DNA from: Mycetohabitans sp. B8
GTDB taxonomy: Bacteria; Pseudomonadota; Gammaproteobacteria; Burkholderiales; Burkholderiaceae
Assembly (NCBI RefSeq): GCF_021991875.1
Contig: NZ_JAHLKR010000003.1
Span: 1 to 64,000 of the forward strand
Length of the DNA: 64,000 bases
Direction: 5' to 3'
The translations under genes were made by a program, and so were the position numbers. This document shows positions 53,463 through 63,760 of the stretch, one piece after another. How positions within the stretch are numbered: the first letter of the stretch is position 1; each line of letters opens with the position of its first letter. The notes below the pieces were generated by a model. The model was not told the origin of the DNA. It saw only the letters and a program-made list of their open reading frames with translations, and made no database searches.

Positions 53463-54149
53463 CTATTGCGGCGTGGACGTCGCGCCGCCATGCGCGGCCG
53501 ACCATTGAGCGGGTGCGTTCAGGAACTTCTCGACTTCGTCCAGCGTTTTCGTGTCGAAGTATCCCTTATCCTTAGCCACGCGCAGCACGTCCCACCAGGT
53601 CGCCAGCGCGTGCAGATCGACGCCGACATCCTTGAGCACCGACACGCTTTCCTTGAAGATGTTGTAATGGAACAGCACGAAGCAGTGCTCAACGCTCGCG
53701 CCGGCGGTGCGCAACGCATTGATAAAGTTGATCTTGCTGCGGCTATCGGTCGTCAGGTCTTCGACCAGCAGCACCCGCGAACCTTCTTGCAGAAACCCCT
53801 CGATCTGCGCATTACGGCCGAAACCCTTTGGCTTTTTGCGAACATATTGCATCGGCAAGCCCATGCGATCGGCAATCCATGCGGCGAACGGGATGCCGGC
53901 AGTTTCGCCGCCCGCCACCGAATCGACCTGCTCGAATCCGACGCCGGCATAAATCGTCGATTCGGCCATGTCCATCAGCGCGTTGCGTACGCGAGGATAG
54001 GAAATCAGCTTCCGGCAATCGATATAGACCGGACTCGCCCATCCGGACGTGAAGATATACGGCTTTTCGGCGTTGAAGTGGACGGCCTGAACCTCGAGCA
54101 GAATCCTGGCGGTGGTGTCGGAGATCGTTTGACGATCGATGCCTATCAT
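53463..54149 (-). CDS. pyrE: orotate phosphoribosyltransferase
   Basis: The 228-residue product joins orotate to PRPP to form OMP in pyrimidine synthesis. The PRPP loop [13 protein letters not shown] spans 126-138, and the mobile loop [15 protein letters not shown] is at about 104-118. The family's extra N-terminal part is complete. The last about 20 residues ([12 protein letters not shown]) are a low-complexity tail. It is monocistronic, divergent from maeB. Confidence 0.94.
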   Translation of the reverse strand: MIGIDRQTISDTTARILLEVQAVHFNAEKPYIFTSGWASPVYIDCRKLISYPRVRNALMDMAESTIYAGVGFEQVDSVAGGETAGIPFAAWIADRMGLPMQYVRKKPKGFGRNAQIEGFLQEGSRVLLVEDLTTDSRSKINFINALRTAGASVEHCFVLFHYNIFKESVSVLKDVGVDLHALATWWDVLRVAKDKGYFDTKTLDEVEKFLNAPAQWSAAHGGATSTPQ

Positions 54150-54375
54150 CGGGAAAATCCTTGGAATCGGGGGTGGGTCGGGCAGGAGTGCGCGACACGC
54201 GTAGCCCGCTATTATACCTCAGTCGGACGCCATGCTGGCTGACCGCGCTTAGGGTCACGGTACGCGCCGCGAGTTTATCCGCCGTACCTATGTTATCGGA
54301 CACGGACAGCAGTTCATGGGGTGTACACTTATCGCCCCCACCATATCCAATTTCCATCTACCTACACGTCGCACC

Positions 54376-56646
54376 ATGGACGAACAACTGAAGCAAAGCG
54401 CTCTCGCCTATCACCAGAATCCAAAGCCCGGCAAGATCTCGGTCACCCCGACCAAGCCGCTGTCGAACCAACTCGATCTGTCGCTCGCCTACTCTCCGGG
54501 CGTCGCGGCCGCGTGCGAGGCAATCCATGCTGAGCCGCTTGATGCGCAGAAGTACACGTCGCGCGGCAATTTGGTCGGCGTCGTCACGAACGGCACGGCG
54601 GTACTCGGGCTTGGCAACATCGGACCATTGGCCGCCAAGCCGGTGATGGAGGGCAAGGGTTGCTTGTTCAAGAAATTCGCCGGTATCGACGTGTTCGACA
54701 TCGAGCTTGCGGAATCGGATCCGGACAAGCTGGTCGAGGCGATCGCGATGCTTGAGCCGACCCTGGGCGGCATCAATCTGGAGGATATCAAGGCGCCGGA
54801 GTGTTTCTATATCGAGCAGAAGCTGCGCGAGCGGATGAAGATTCCGGTGTTCCACGACGATCAGCATGGTACGGCGATCATTGCGTCGGCGGCGATTCTG
54901 AATGGCCTGAAGGTCGTCGGCAAGCACATCGCCGACGTGAAGTTGGTCGCCTCGGGCGCGGGCGCAGCGGCAATTGCGTGCCTGGACCTGCTGGTCAAGC
55001 TCGGTCTGAACAAGGACAACATTCTTGTGGCCGACTCCAAGGGCGTGATCTATGAGGGACGCGGCCACCTCGATCCGTCCAAGCAACGCTATGCCGCGCA
55101 CACCGATGCGCGCACCCTAGCTGACGCGATCAAAGGCGCCGATGTGTTCCTTGGTTGCTCAAGCGCCGGTGTGCTGAAGCCGGACATGGTCCGGGAGATG
55201 GCTGGCAAGCCGTTGATTCTGGCGCTGGCTAATCCGGAGCCGGAGATCCGGCCGGAGGAGGCCAAGAAGGTCCGCCCCGATTGTATTATCGCCACGGGCC
55301 GCTCTGATTATCCGAATCAGGTCAATAACGTCCTATGTTTCCCGTTCATCTTCCGCGGTGCGCTCGACGTGGGGGCGACCACGATCACCGAAGAGATGAA
55401 GCTCGCCTGCGTGCGCGCGATCGCGGAGTTGGCCGAGGAGAGTGACCAGGGCGACGAGGTGGCTAAGGCGTACGAGGGCCATACGCTCGAATTCGGCCCT
55501 GAGTACCTGATCCCGAAGCCGTTCGATCCGCGACTGATCATCAAGATTGCGCCGGCTGTCGCGCAGGCGGCGATGGATTCACGCGTCGCGACGCGTCCGA
55601 TCGCCGATATGGAAGCCTATCGGGAGCAGCTTGCCACGACGGTGTACCACACCGGCATGGTAATGCGCCCCGTATTCGCCGCAGCCAAGGCGTCCAACGC
55701 ACGGATCGTGTTTGCCGAGGGCGAGGACGAGCGCGTGCTGCGCGCCGCGCAATTCGTGCTGACCGAGCGCATCGCCAAGCCGATCATCGTCGGGCGTCCG
55801 GCCGTGGTCGAGATGCGTTTGAAGAAGATGGGCTCGAAGTTGCGCGCCGGCCAAGACTTCGAGGTCGTCGATCCGGAAGACGATCCGCGCTACCACCGGT
55901 GCTGGCAGGCCTATCACGAGCTCGGAGCGCGCGCGGGCGTGACGCCCGAAGTGGCCAAGGCCGCGATGCGCAAGTCGAACACCTTGATCGGGGCCATGCT
56001 GGTGCGGCTCGGCGACGCCGACGGCATGGTGTGCGGCTTGATCGAATCGTTCCATAGCCATCTGAAGTACATTGATCAGGTGCTGGGCCGCGCTGGCGAC
56101 GCGCAGCACTATGCGGCGATGAACTTGCTGATGTTGCCCGGCCGCAACCTGTTTATCTGCGATACTTACGTGAACGAAGTGCCGAGCGCGGAGCAGCTTG
56201 CCGACATGGCGATCCTGGCGGCACGCGAGGTCGAGAAATTCGGCATCGTGCCGAAGATCGCCTTGCTGTCGAACTCGAACTTTGGCAGCGTGCCGACGGC
56301 TTCCTCGCAGCGCATGGCCCACGCCCGTGCGTTGATTGCCGAGCGTGCCGCGCACCTGGAAGTCGACGGCGAAATGCACGGCGATGCAGCGCTGTCCGAA
56401 GTGATTCGCAAACAGGCGATGCCAGGCACGACGCTCAGCGGCGAGGCGAATTTACTGATCATGCCGAACGTCGAGGCAGCCAATATCACGTACAACCTGC
56501 TGAAGATGATTGGCGGGGAGGGCGTGACGGTCGGGCCGTTCCTGCTCGGCGCGGCGAAGGCCGTGCACATCCTGACGCCGGCGTCCACCGTGCGCCGCAT
56601 CATCAACATGACTGCGGTGGCATCGGCCAACGCACGCGTTGGTTAA
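54376..56646 (+). CDS. maeB: NADP-dependent malic enzyme MaeB
   Basis: The 756-residue protein decarboxylates malate to pyruvate with NADP+. The N-terminal malic domain and NAD(P) domain (about 1-430) contain [49 protein letters not shown] and [17 protein letters not shown]. The C-terminal half (about 430-756) is the phosphotransacetylase-like domain ([15 protein letters not shown]), which in relatives binds acetyl-CoA allosterically and lacks transferase activity. Length matches E. coli MaeB (759). ATG 54376 ([10 protein letters not shown]) is chosen over an upstream start at 54316. Confidence 0.93.
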   Translation: MDEQLKQSALAYHQNPKPGKISVTPTKPLSNQLDLSLAYSPGVAAACEAIHAEPLDAQKYTSRGNLVGVVTNGTAVLGLGNIGPLAAKPVMEGKGCLFKKFAGIDVFDIELAESDPDKLVEAIAMLEPTLGGINLEDIKAPECFYIEQKLRERMKIPVFHDDQHGTAIIASAAILNGLKVVGKHIADVKLVASGAGAAAIACLDLLVKLGLNKDNILVADSKGVIYEGRGHLDPSKQRYAAHTDARTLADAIKGADVFLGCSSAGVLKPDMVREMAGKPLILALANPEPEIRPEEAKKVRPDCIIATGRSDYPNQVNNVLCFPFIFRGALDVGATTITEEMKLACVRAIAELAEESDQGDEVAKAYEGHTLEFGPEYLIPKPFDPRLIIKIAPAVAQAAMDSRVATRPIADMEAYREQLATTVYHTGMVMRPVFAAAKASNARIVFAEGEDERVLRAAQFVLTERIAKPIIVGRPAVVEMRLKKMGSKLRAGQDFEVVDPEDDPRYHRCWQAYHELGARAGVTPEVAKAAMRKSNTLIGAMLVRLGDADGMVCGLIESFHSHLKYIDQVLGRAGDAQHYAAMNLLMLPGRNLFICDTYVNEVPSAEQLADMAILAAREVEKFGIVPKIALLSNSNFGSVPTASSQRMAHARALIAERAAHLEVDGEMHGDAALSEVIRKQAMPGTTLSGEANLLIMPNVEAANITYNLLKMIGGEGVTVGPFLLGAAKAVHILTPASTVRRIINMTAVASANARVG

Positions 56647-57102
56647 GCGTGCCGGTCTGCGCGGCGCAGCCACGTTGCCGGGCACTGCTCAATTGTTTCC
56701 CGCGTTGGCCGATCGCGCCGTTCTGGCTGCGGTTGCCATCGGCCAGCGTCGCGGCGGCTCAGCGCAGGCGACGCCCGTTGGGTGCCACTGCTTGGCGAGC
56801 GCCAGCGCGCCAGCAACTCGCTCCGTCGCGCCGCCCTTCTGCGCGAGTCCTGTCACGAAGTCGACATCGTAGAGGCTGCTGTCGCCGATGCTGCCGGGGG
56901 GGCACCCATCCGGCCGTCATTGATGTGAAGACTCACTTCGCACTCGAGCGGATCAAGGAAACGACGGCACTGCCGATCCGCTAGCGGTTTGCGCCGCTCA
57001 GGCCATGCCGCGGCCGCTTTTGCGGTGATGAGTTGACGCCTCCGGCCGCACACCCACGCGTCCCGTCTTACACTCTCGAGACGGGCGCGTCGCACAAGGG
57101 TA
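56647..57102. other. degenerate spacer
   Basis: About 455 bases, GC-rich, with no complete gene. Short frames on both strands have arginine-rich, noncoding-like translations. A decayed gene is possible, but none is recognised. Confidence 0.35.
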
Positions 57103-57768
57103 TCAAGCGACCCACCCGGCAGGCACTGCGCGGAAGACATCGAACAACTGGGACGCACGCCGCGCCTGGCGCTTCATCGCATAGTCGAACATCGCAGCCT
57201 GTTCCTGTAGCCGTTCGGCCATGAGGCTCGATGAGTCCGCCGGCGGCAGCGTCAGGTATGCGTCGGCTTCCCCGTACGCGTATTCGATTTTCATGCCGGC
57301 CTTCCTCGCAATGTGCATCATCGTCGAATTGCGTGACAGGCAATGCATATACAGCGTTGTCACGCGGGTATTCCGACCACGCATCGCGGCGCGCTCGAAC
57401 AGTTGCGTGCCGATGCCGCGGCCGCGGGCGCGTTCAAGCACCGACACACCGAACTCCGCGGTACGCTTATCGCCGTTGTCATGCAGATAGGCGAGATGAC
57501 CGACACCGACCAACTCGAGGTTGTCATCGCACACGCCGAACACTGTATCGCGGGAAAAGTCGATGCCGTCAACGTAGTGTTCGATCACAGGGTCGGAAAC
57601 CCTTTGCCCAAACCGTAGCAGCCGGTCATCGTCGCTCAGTGACAGGAAGTGTGCGTGCAGTCGTGCGCGATCGCGTGACGACAACTCACGCACGAGCGCC
57701 GCTTTCGGCGACGCGCTGCGCGGATCATGCATCGTTACCGGGCTAGGGGCCGAGTTCAACGCTTCCAT
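57103..57768 (-). CDS. GNAT acetyltransferase
   Basis: The 221-residue product has an N-terminal extension (about 1-30) and a GNAT domain (about 30-175): LRFGQRVSDPVIEHYVDGIDF, the acetyl-CoA loop VLERARGRGIGTQLFERA (R-x-R-G-I-G), and MHIARKAGMKIEYAYG. The form resembles GNATs fused to acyl-CoA synthetase-like enzymes (Pat-type C-terminal domains), but it is a stand-alone enzyme. A C-terminal helix (LMAERLQEQAAMFDYAMKRQARRA) follows. The substrate is unknown. It starts at ATG 57768 with GGAGA upstream. Confidence 0.82.
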   Translation of the reverse strand: MEALNSAPSPVTMHDPRSASPKAALVRELSSRDRARLHAHFLSLSDDDRLLRFGQRVSDPVIEHYVDGIDFSRDTVFGVCDDNLELVGVGHLAYLHDNGDKRTAEFGVSVLERARGRGIGTQLFERAAMRGRNTRVTTLYMHCLSRNSTMMHIARKAGMKIEYAYGEADAYLTLPPADSSSLMAERLQEQAAMFDYAMKRQARRASQLFDVFRAVPAGWVA

Positions 57769-58007
57769 CGGGTTCTCCTGCGGGCGGCGGGCTTCCCGCC
57801 TGCCCATCTCGCATCAGTTTCTGATGCATTGCAATATGTATTGTACAGGAAAGCCCTAATTTTATCCGGGAAAACCCTAAGAAGAGCTTGAATTGTTATT
57901 CTAAATTGCCATTAAGCAGCTTAAAAACGCCGTATGAAAGGGCTTGGCGGGTACTGCTGCGCTGACGCAACGACGGGTGAATCGTCATGGCCTGGCCCGA
58001 TTTTTTG
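57769..58007. other. upstream region of GNAT gene
   Basis: About 240 bases, AT-rich near 57840-57920. No gene. It contains the minus-strand promoter of the GNAT gene and the 3' end of the paaR transcript. I see no clear terminator. Confidence 0.35.
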
Positions 58008-58622
58008 CTATGTAATGGGCGGCGGCGTGACCAGTCCGTGTTCGAGCACGGCGACGACCTCATCCGCGAAGTTCGAATAGGTCATCTTGCCGCCTGGCTT
58101 GAGCCACGTGAAGGTCCAGTTGATCATGCCGAATACCATCATGGTGAGCGCCATCTGGTTGGACTTGGTCACGCGCCGCGGATAGGCGCGAGCCAGCTGG
58201 CGCGCAAACGCGGCAACGATGTCGCGTTGCCGGTCCAGGATGATTTCGCGCTGCGTTTGCACCAGGTATTTGACGTCGTTGAGCAGCGCAACGTGTCGCG
58301 TGTGCGACGTCTCGTACTCGGCGAGGAAGGCACAGATCAACTCCGCGAAGGTTTGCTGCTCGTTCAGTTCCCGTCGCTGGCTGGTGCCCTCGACCTCGGC
58401 GATGATCAGCATCAGTCGCTTCGTGTACCGGTCCAGCAAATCGAACAGGATAGCCTCCTTGCTCTCGTAATAATGGTACAGGCGCGCCTTCGACGTACCG
58501 CTGGCCGCGGCCAGGTCCGCCATCGACGTGCTCGGATAGCTGGTCTGCGCGAATTTCTCGGCGGCCAGATTTAAGATCTGCTCGCGCTGGTTTTCGTGAT
58601 CGGGGGCTCGGGTGCGGGCCAT
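58008..58622 (-). CDS. paaR: TetR-family regulator, PaaR-like
   Basis: The 204-residue product is a TetR-type repressor. The DNA-binding helix-turn-helix is at about 33-55 (SMADLAAASGTSKARLYHYYESKEAIL), followed by a helical ligand domain. Its size and its place downstream of the paaABCDE genes suggest it is PaaR, which in other betaproteobacteria senses phenylacetyl-CoA and represses the paa genes. The likely operator is the palindrome at 63524-63537. Autoregulation could not be checked. Confidence 0.78.
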   Translation of the reverse strand: MARTRAPDHENQREQILNLAAEKFAQTSYPSTSMADLAAASGTSKARLYHYYESKEAILFDLLDRYTKRLMLIIAEVEGTSQRRELNEQQTFAELICAFLAEYETSHTRHVALLNDVKYLVQTQREIILDRQRDIVAAFARQLARAYPRRVTKSNQMALTMMVFGMINWTFTWLKPGGKMTYSNFADEVVAVLEHGLVTPPPIT

Positions 58623-58675
58623 GGGGTCATTCGGTTGAGAATCTGTCCGGTTAGTGTGACATGCACGTCGTCGGC

Positions 58676-59464
58676 CTACGGCCGCCGCACTTGTACATCG
58701 CGCCACTGTCGACGCGCGTCGCCGCTGAGCGCGAGGCGGCCGGCCATGGCCAGTTCCCTGCAGCGCCACAATGCGATCGCATCGGTCACACAGGCGCCGA
58801 AGTCGCCCGTCATGATTCGGGCGGCAACGTGGGTCGCCATTTGCCATCGATCGTTGGTATGCTGCAACCATGCGTCATCGATCGGCGCATAGGTGCCGGT
58901 CACGAAGCGGTTCTCGCGCCAGCATCGCACGTCGCCATTCTGCCGTCGCACGTCCTGCCACTCCAGCGCGAGCCGCCCGATCCGCAACACCGAGATCGGC
59001 GCGGCCATCCGGATGCGCGTGGCCAGCGCATCGGCGCCGAACATGCCGATTGCGCTCGTGCCGTCGGCCCGCAAAGCGGTCTCGCGCGGCAACTCGCGTG
59101 CGCTGAGGGCCACTTCGTTGAGCCGTTGTGGCTGGGTGCGCAGATACCATGCAACCCGACGCAGCATCAGTTGGTCTGACGCGCTTTGTGCGTGCCAGAC
59201 GACGATATTCATCGCCGATCCGACGAGACGCTCCAACTCGGCGTTCTGCTCGTTCAATTCGGACGCGACATTCCGGTCTCGTTCATCGAGGATCTGCTGC
59301 CAGAACGCCGCGCGTTCATGCACGTCACTGTCGACAGTGCGGATTGGGCCAAACGCGAGATCGTCACGCAACGCGAGTACCTCCTCGTTGCGTTGCGCAC
59401 TGGACAGCGCTGCACGAAGCGAGGCGGCTGCCACATCTCCGTTGGTAATATGGATCGTTGTCAT
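58676..59464 (-). CDS. DUF1835 domain protein
   Basis: The 262-residue protein starts MTTIHITNGDVAAASLRAAL, which matches the DUF1835 fold, whose family is found in a few bacterial proteins of unknown role and often pairs with a DUF3658 C-terminal domain (here about 155-262). There is no signal peptide. It is 53 bases upstream of paaR in the same direction, and paaE lies 177 bases farther upstream. A link to phenylacetate metabolism is not shown. Confidence 0.65.
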   Translation of the reverse strand: MTTIHITNGDVAAASLRAALSSAQRNEEVLALRDDLAFGPIRTVDSDVHERAAFWQQILDERDRNVASELNEQNAELERLVGSAMNIVVWHAQSASDQLMLRRVAWYLRTQPQRLNEVALSARELPRETALRADGTSAIGMFGADALATRIRMAAPISVLRIGRLALEWQDVRRQNGDVRCWRENRFVTGTYAPIDDAWLQHTNDRWQMATHVAARIMTGDFGACVTDAIALWRCRELAMAGRLALSGDARRQWRDVQVRRP

Positions 59465-59641
59465 GAAGGTCGACCGCTTACGGGCAATCGGCAATCGGGC
59501 CCGCGCTGCGCGGTTCCCAGCATGCCATCAGTGCACTGCGCGAGCCGGGGCTATACGTGAACAGGCGCTAGTGTAAGCGATCGTTCTGGAGCGTGGCCGG
59601 CGGGGCCGCGGATGAGGGCGGCCCGCAGTGCAGTACACGGC

Positions 59642-60730
59642 TCAGCGTTCGTCGTAGCTGACTACCACGCGTTCGCTGACCGGGTGGCATTGACAGGTGA
59701 GGACAAAGCCGGCATCCACTTCTTGGGGCTCGAGCGTGTAGTTCTTCTCCATCCGGACTTTTCCCTCGATCACCTTGGCACGGCATGTGCAACACACGCC
59801 GCCCTTGCATGCGTACGGCAGTGCAAGCCCTGCGCGCAGTCCAACATCGAGCAAGCTCACGCCTTCGTACGGCAGGCGCAGCTTGCGGCGCTTGCCATCG
59901 AGCACGATTTCCAGGTCCGCCGCCGGGGTGTTTTCTGTTATCTGGACCGAGGGTACGCCGGCTTGCGGCAACGGCGTACCGAAGCGCTCCACATGGATGC
60001 GCTGTTGCGGCACCCCGGCGGCTTTCAACGCGTCCTCGGCGGCATCCATCATCGGCGCTGGTCCGCAGATGAAGGCCTCGTCGATTGATCCGGCCGGCAC
60101 TAGCGACTGCAGGAAGGCGTCGCACTTGGCCCGGTCCAGCACGCCATTGAAGAGTTCGACATCCTGCACATCGTCCGACAGCACGTGATACAGGATCAGC
60201 CGGTTCATGTACCGGTTCTTCAGGTCTTCCAATTCCTCGGCGAACATGATCGCGTCGACGCTGCGATTGCCGTAGACTAGCGTAAAAGTGCTGCGCGGCT
60301 CGACGTCCAATGTCGTTTTGATAATGGCCAGCACCGGCGTGATGCCCGAGCCTCCCGCAAACGCGACATACTGCTTGTCGTGGTCGGCATTCAAATGCGT
60401 GAAAAAGCGGCCATCGGGCGTCATCACATCGATCGTGTGCCCTGGTTGCAGGGTGTTGAACGCAAAATTCGAGAAGCGGCCGCCGCGCACTCGCTTGATG
60501 CCGATGCGCAATTCGCCGTCCCGCTCGTAGTCGGTGACGCCCACGCAGATCGAGTATGAACGGCGCGTTTCCTCGCCGTCGATATGGGCCTTGAGCGTGA
60601 CGAACTGCCCCTGCGTGAACCGGTACGCATCGCGCAGTTCGACAGGGACCTCGAAAGCGACCGAAACGGCGTCCGGCGTTTCGATGCGCACTTCGCGGAT
60701 GCGCAGCGGATGAAATTGCACAGTGGCCAT
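59642..60730 (-). CDS. paaE: phenylacetyl-CoA epoxidase reductase subunit PaaE
   Basis: The 362-residue subunit passes electrons from NADPH to the diiron oxygenase PaaA-PaaC. It has the FAD motif RRSYSICVG (about 56-64), the NADP-binding GGSGITPVLAIIK (about 125-137), and a C-terminal plant-type [2Fe-2S] ferredoxin domain, CKGGVCCTCRAKV plus a later cysteine in VLTCQCHP. It is the last gene of the paa operon, one base after paaD. Confidence 0.93.
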   Translation of the reverse strand: MATVQFHPLRIREVRIETPDAVSVAFEVPVELRDAYRFTQGQFVTLKAHIDGEETRRSYSICVGVTDYERDGELRIGIKRVRGGRFSNFAFNTLQPGHTIDVMTPDGRFFTHLNADHDKQYVAFAGGSGITPVLAIIKTTLDVEPRSTFTLVYGNRSVDAIMFAEELEDLKNRYMNRLILYHVLSDDVQDVELFNGVLDRAKCDAFLQSLVPAGSIDEAFICGPAPMMDAAEDALKAAGVPQQRIHVERFGTPLPQAGVPSVQITENTPAADLEIVLDGKRRKLRLPYEGVSLLDVGLRAGLALPYACKGGVCCTCRAKVIEGKVRMEKNYTLEPQEVDAGFVLTCQCHPVSERVVVSYDER

Positions 60731-60731
60731 G

Positions 60732-61280
60732 TTAATACGGTTTAAAGTAATCGAAAGGTTCGCGGCAGGTCATACAGCGGTACAGCGCCTTGCACGCGGT
60801 CGACCCGAACTGCGATAGCCGCTCGGTGTTCGACGAGCCGCAGTGCGGGCAGGTGGGTTGCGCGTGCTCGCGCTCGCGCTCGTCGCGCGACACGATCCTG
60901 ACCGGCTGCGGCGCTTGCATTCCCCGCGTCGCGCAAGCCCGTGACGGCGGTGCGATCCCGTAGCGGCGCAGCTTCTCGCGCGCGCCCTCGGTGATCCAGT
61001 CGGTGGTCCACGCGGGCGCAAGCACACTGACGACACGGTGCGGCGCGAGCCCCGCGCCATCCAGCGCCGCGCCGATGTCCTCGGTGATCTGCGCCATGGC
61101 CGGACAACCCGAGTAAGTTGGCGTGATCACCGCTTCAATGACGCCGTCCGGTGCCTGTCGCACGTCGCGAAGAATGCCGAGTTCGCGGATCGACACGACC
61201 GGGATCTCCGGGTCGGGTACCGCGTCCAGCGCCGCCCACGCGCGGGCAACGGGTGAAGTGTCGGTCGAACTGTCTGGCAT
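60732..61280 (-). CDS. paaD: PaaD, epoxidase complex accessory
   Basis: The 182-residue protein is PaaD, required for phenylacetate use and related to SufT/DUF59 iron-sulfur assembly factors. The DUF59 part (about 12-100) includes VPDPEIPVVSIRELGILRDV, and the C-terminal part has a CPHCGSSNTERLS…YRCMTCREPFDYFKPY zinc-ribbon-like cysteine set typical of PaaD. Start is ATG 61280. It probably helps mature the metal centre. Confidence 0.9.
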   Translation of the reverse strand: MPDSSTDTSPVARAWAALDAVPDPEIPVVSIRELGILRDVRQAPDGVIEAVITPTYSGCPAMAQITEDIGAALDGAGLAPHRVVSVLAPAWTTDWITEGAREKLRRYGIAPPSRACATRGMQAPQPVRIVSRDEREREHAQPTCPHCGSSNTERLSQFGSTACKALYRCMTCREPFDYFKPY

Positions 61281-61348
61281 GCGTTTCTCTGTCGAATTCG
61301 GAAGCCGGCGCGAATGCCGGAATGGGGCCGGGAGTGGCCCGCACCGTT

Positions 61349-62149
61349 CTACCAGCGGGCGCCGGGATGCTGGCGGGCTAGGCTCTGCATTTCCGCCAGC
61401 AGATAGCCCATGTGCTCGGAGTGCTCGCCCAGTTTGCCGGTCGTCACATATTGACCCGTGGTTGGCCACGCAAGCGTGGCTTCGTTGAGCGCCGCCCGGA
61501 CATGCTCCGACCAGTCTGGCTGCAGCGTCGCGTTCCGTGGGCCGATGCCCTGTGCCGCGATGGACTGCTCGAGTTCGTCGCTGGAGAAGAACTCGCTCGT
61601 GTACGGCATCAGGAAGTCGACCGCGGCCTGCGTGCGGCGATGCGATTCGTCTGTGCCGTCGCCGAGCCGTACCAGCCAGTCGCGCGCGTGGTGCACGTGG
61701 TATCGCGTTTCCTTGAGCGACTTGGCAGCGATCGCGGCCAACTCGGCATCGCTTGAGTGCAGCAGCGCATTCCAGACGTGCAGCATCAGCGTCGAATACA
61801 GGAAATTGCGCACGATCGTGACCGCATAGTCCCGGTCGGAGCGTACAGTACCGCCATACGGGCCGGCGTGTGGCAGCTCGAGCATTGTGTAATTACAGAA
61901 CTCGCGCTCCTCACGGAAGAATGCGTAGTCGTCCTCGTCGCGCGCTTGGCCAGTGAGCGTAGCTTCCAGCGAGCCGGCGTGTGTATAGAGCAGCCGGGCC
62001 TGGCCGATCAGGTCCAGGCTGATATTGGCCAGCGCGATATCCTCTTCGAGGACCGGGCCATGCCCGCTCCATTCGGCATTGCGCTGGCCGAGAATCAAGG
62101 CGTTATCCGCGAGGCGCAGGACATACGCCAGATGTTGTTGCGTTGGCAT
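61349..62149 (-). CDS. paaC: phenylacetyl-CoA epoxidase structural subunit PaaC
   Basis: The 266-residue subunit is the non-catalytic ferritin-like partner of PaaA, which forms the core AC heterotetramer. The features are LADNALILGQRNAEWSGHGPVLEEDIALANISLDLIGQARLLY (the family's N-terminal helical region), EREFCNYTMLELPH, and KETRYHVHHARDWLVRLGDGTDESH. The diiron ligands are replaced, as is usual for PaaC. It lies between paaB and paaD, with 68 bases to the paaD start. Confidence 0.93.
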   Translation of the reverse strand: MPTQQHLAYVLRLADNALILGQRNAEWSGHGPVLEEDIALANISLDLIGQARLLYTHAGSLEATLTGQARDEDDYAFFREEREFCNYTMLELPHAGPYGGTVRSDRDYAVTIVRNFLYSTLMLHVWNALLHSSDAELAAIAAKSLKETRYHVHHARDWLVRLGDGTDESHRRTQAAVDFLMPYTSEFFSSDELEQSIAAQGIGPRNATLQPDWSEHVRAALNEATLAWPTTGQYVTTGKLGEHSEHMGYLLAEMQSLARQHPGARW

Positions 62150-62169
62150 GGGCGTGGTCCGTCCTGACT

Positions 62170-62454
62170 TTACATGTGGTTGACTTTGTCCGGTAACTGA
62201 TAGAAGGTCGGATGGCGGTAGATCTTGTCGCCGGCCGGATCGAACAGTTCGGATTTCTCTTCGGGCGCCGACGCGGTAATCGCCGCCGCTGGTACGACCC
62301 AGATGCTCACGCCTTCCTGCCGGCGCGTGTAGACGTCACGCGCCATGTGCAGCGCCATTTGTGCGTCCGCCGCATGCAGGCTGCCACAATGTTTGTGATC
62401 CAGCCCCTGTTTGCTGCGTACAAATACTTCCCAAATCGGCCATTCTTTGCTCAT
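62170..62454 (-). CDS. paaB: phenylacetyl-CoA epoxidase subunit PaaB
   Basis: The 94-residue small subunit joins PaaA-PaaC into the larger complex and mediates contact with PaaE. WEVFVRSKQGLDHKHCGSLHAADAQMALHMARDVYTRR is characteristic. The length compares with about 95 in E. coli. Start ATG 62454. It follows paaA by about 30 bases. Confidence 0.93.
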   Translation of the reverse strand: MSKEWPIWEVFVRSKQGLDHKHCGSLHAADAQMALHMARDVYTRRQEGVSIWVVPAAAITASAPEEKSELFDPAGDKIYRHPTFYQLPDKVNHM

Positions 62455-62485
62455 GGGGTCCTCCTCGATCCTTGCTGGCGCACCA

Positions 62486-63484
62486 CTACGCCGCTTTCGG
62501 TTTGTTGCGCCGAGCCTGCTTGGCCTCGTACGCCAGCGCCGCCTCGCGTACCCAGGCGCCGTCCTCATGCGCCTTCACGCGCGTGGCCAGCCGCTCGCGG
62601 TTGCAGGGGCCGTCGCCGTTGACCACGCGCCAGAACGCTTCCCAGTCCACCGCGCCGTAGTCGTAGTGGCCGCGCGCCTCATTCCACTTCAAGTCCGGAT
62701 CGGGCAGCGTGACGCCGAGGACCTTGGCCTGCTCGACGGTCGCGTCGACAAATTTTTGCCGGAGGTCATCGTTCGATATGCGCTTGATACCCCATTTGAC
62801 GGACTGGTTGCTGTGCACCGAGTCCTTGTCGCTCGGACCGAACATCATGAGCACTGGCCACCACCAGCGGTCCACGGCCTGCTGCACCATCTCGCGCTGT
62901 GCTGCGGTACCCTGCATCATGACCAGCAACGCATCGAAGCCTTGGCGTTGGTGGAACGACTCTTCCTTGCAGATTCGGATCATCGCGCGCGCATAAGGGC
63001 CATATGTGCAGCGGCACAGCGGGATTTGGTTCATGATCGCAGCGCCATCGACTAGCCACCCGATCACGCCGACGTCGGCCCAACTCGGCGTGGGATAGTT
63101 AAAAATGCTCGAATACTTCGCACGGCCGCTGTGCAGCGCATCGAGCATCTGATCGCGCGACACGCCCAGCGTTTCCGCGGCGCTGTACAGGTACAGCCCA
63201 TGCCCGCCTTCGTCCTGCACCTTGGCTAACAGGATCGCCTTGCGTTTCAAGCTCGGCGCGCGACTGATCCAGTTGCCTTCGGGCAACATGCCGACGATTT
63301 CGGAGTGCGCGTGCTGCGAGATTTGCCGCACTAACGTCTTGCGATAGGCATCAGGCATCCAGTCCTGCGGCTCGATCTTGTCGTCCGCGGCGATGCGCGC
63401 GTCAAAGCGCTGCTGATCTATGCTGGCAACGGGGCTGTCGGCCAGCGCGGCGTTACCCGGTAGGTCGAGCGATTGCGTATACAT
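62486..63484 (-). CDS. paaA: phenylacetyl-CoA epoxidase catalytic subunit PaaA
   Basis: The 332-residue diiron monooxygenase inserts oxygen into phenylacetyl-CoA to form the ring 1,2-epoxide. Visible are [38 protein letters not shown] (diiron EXXH arrangement), [20 protein letters not shown] (second EXXH) and [16 protein letters not shown]. It is the first gene of the operon and begins about 40 bases after the palindromic operator. It is intact and of family length. Confidence 0.94.
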   Translation of the reverse strand: MYTQSLDLPGNAALADSPVASIDQQRFDARIAADDKIEPQDWMPDAYRKTLVRQISQHAHSEIVGMLPEGNWISRAPSLKRKAILLAKVQDEGGHGLYLYSAAETLGVSRDQMLDALHSGRAKYSSIFNYPTPSWADVGVIGWLVDGAAIMNQIPLCRCTYGPYARAMIRICKEESFHQRQGFDALLVMMQGTAAQREMVQQAVDRWWWPVLMMFGPSDKDSVHSNQSVKWGIKRISNDDLRQKFVDATVEQAKVLGVTLPDPDLKWNEARGHYDYGAVDWEAFWRVVNGDGPCNRERLATRVKAHEDGAWVREAALAYEAKQARRNKPKAA

Positions 63485-63512
63485 GGGAAGACTCCATCAG
63501 GATTCTCTGCGC

Positions 63513-63540
63513 AGTATAAACCTACCGACCGGTCGGTTAA
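63513..63540 (-). promoter_or_regulatory. paa promoter with TetR operator
   Basis: On the minus strand TTAACC (63540-63535) and TATACT (63518-63513) are 16 bases apart and form a -35/-10 pair upstream of paaA. The 14-base perfect palindrome ACCGACCGGTCGGT (63524-63537) overlaps the spacer and -35. This is a plausible PaaR-binding site. Repression would block polymerase. Confidence 0.65.
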
Positions 63541-63760
63541 TAGTTTTTTATCTTGTGAATCCGCGGCCGGCCCGAGCGGCGCGGCATGCGGGTGGCCGTG
63601 CCTTGTCGATCGCACGGAGGTGGCGGGACGCGCGTCAGCGCAATCGCTGCGGGATCGGGCACAATGCGCGCCTTTTGATTCAATGCCAGGCTTTCCATGC
63701 CCTTGCAAGCTATGTCGAGCCTGCGATTTCCCGCATACGGTCGTCGGCGCGCCGCCACTG

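Noticed and set aside
55579-56379. Minus-strand open frame opposite maeB
   Set aside because: It lies entirely inside maeB, with His/Gln-rich shadow composition and no recognisable motif.
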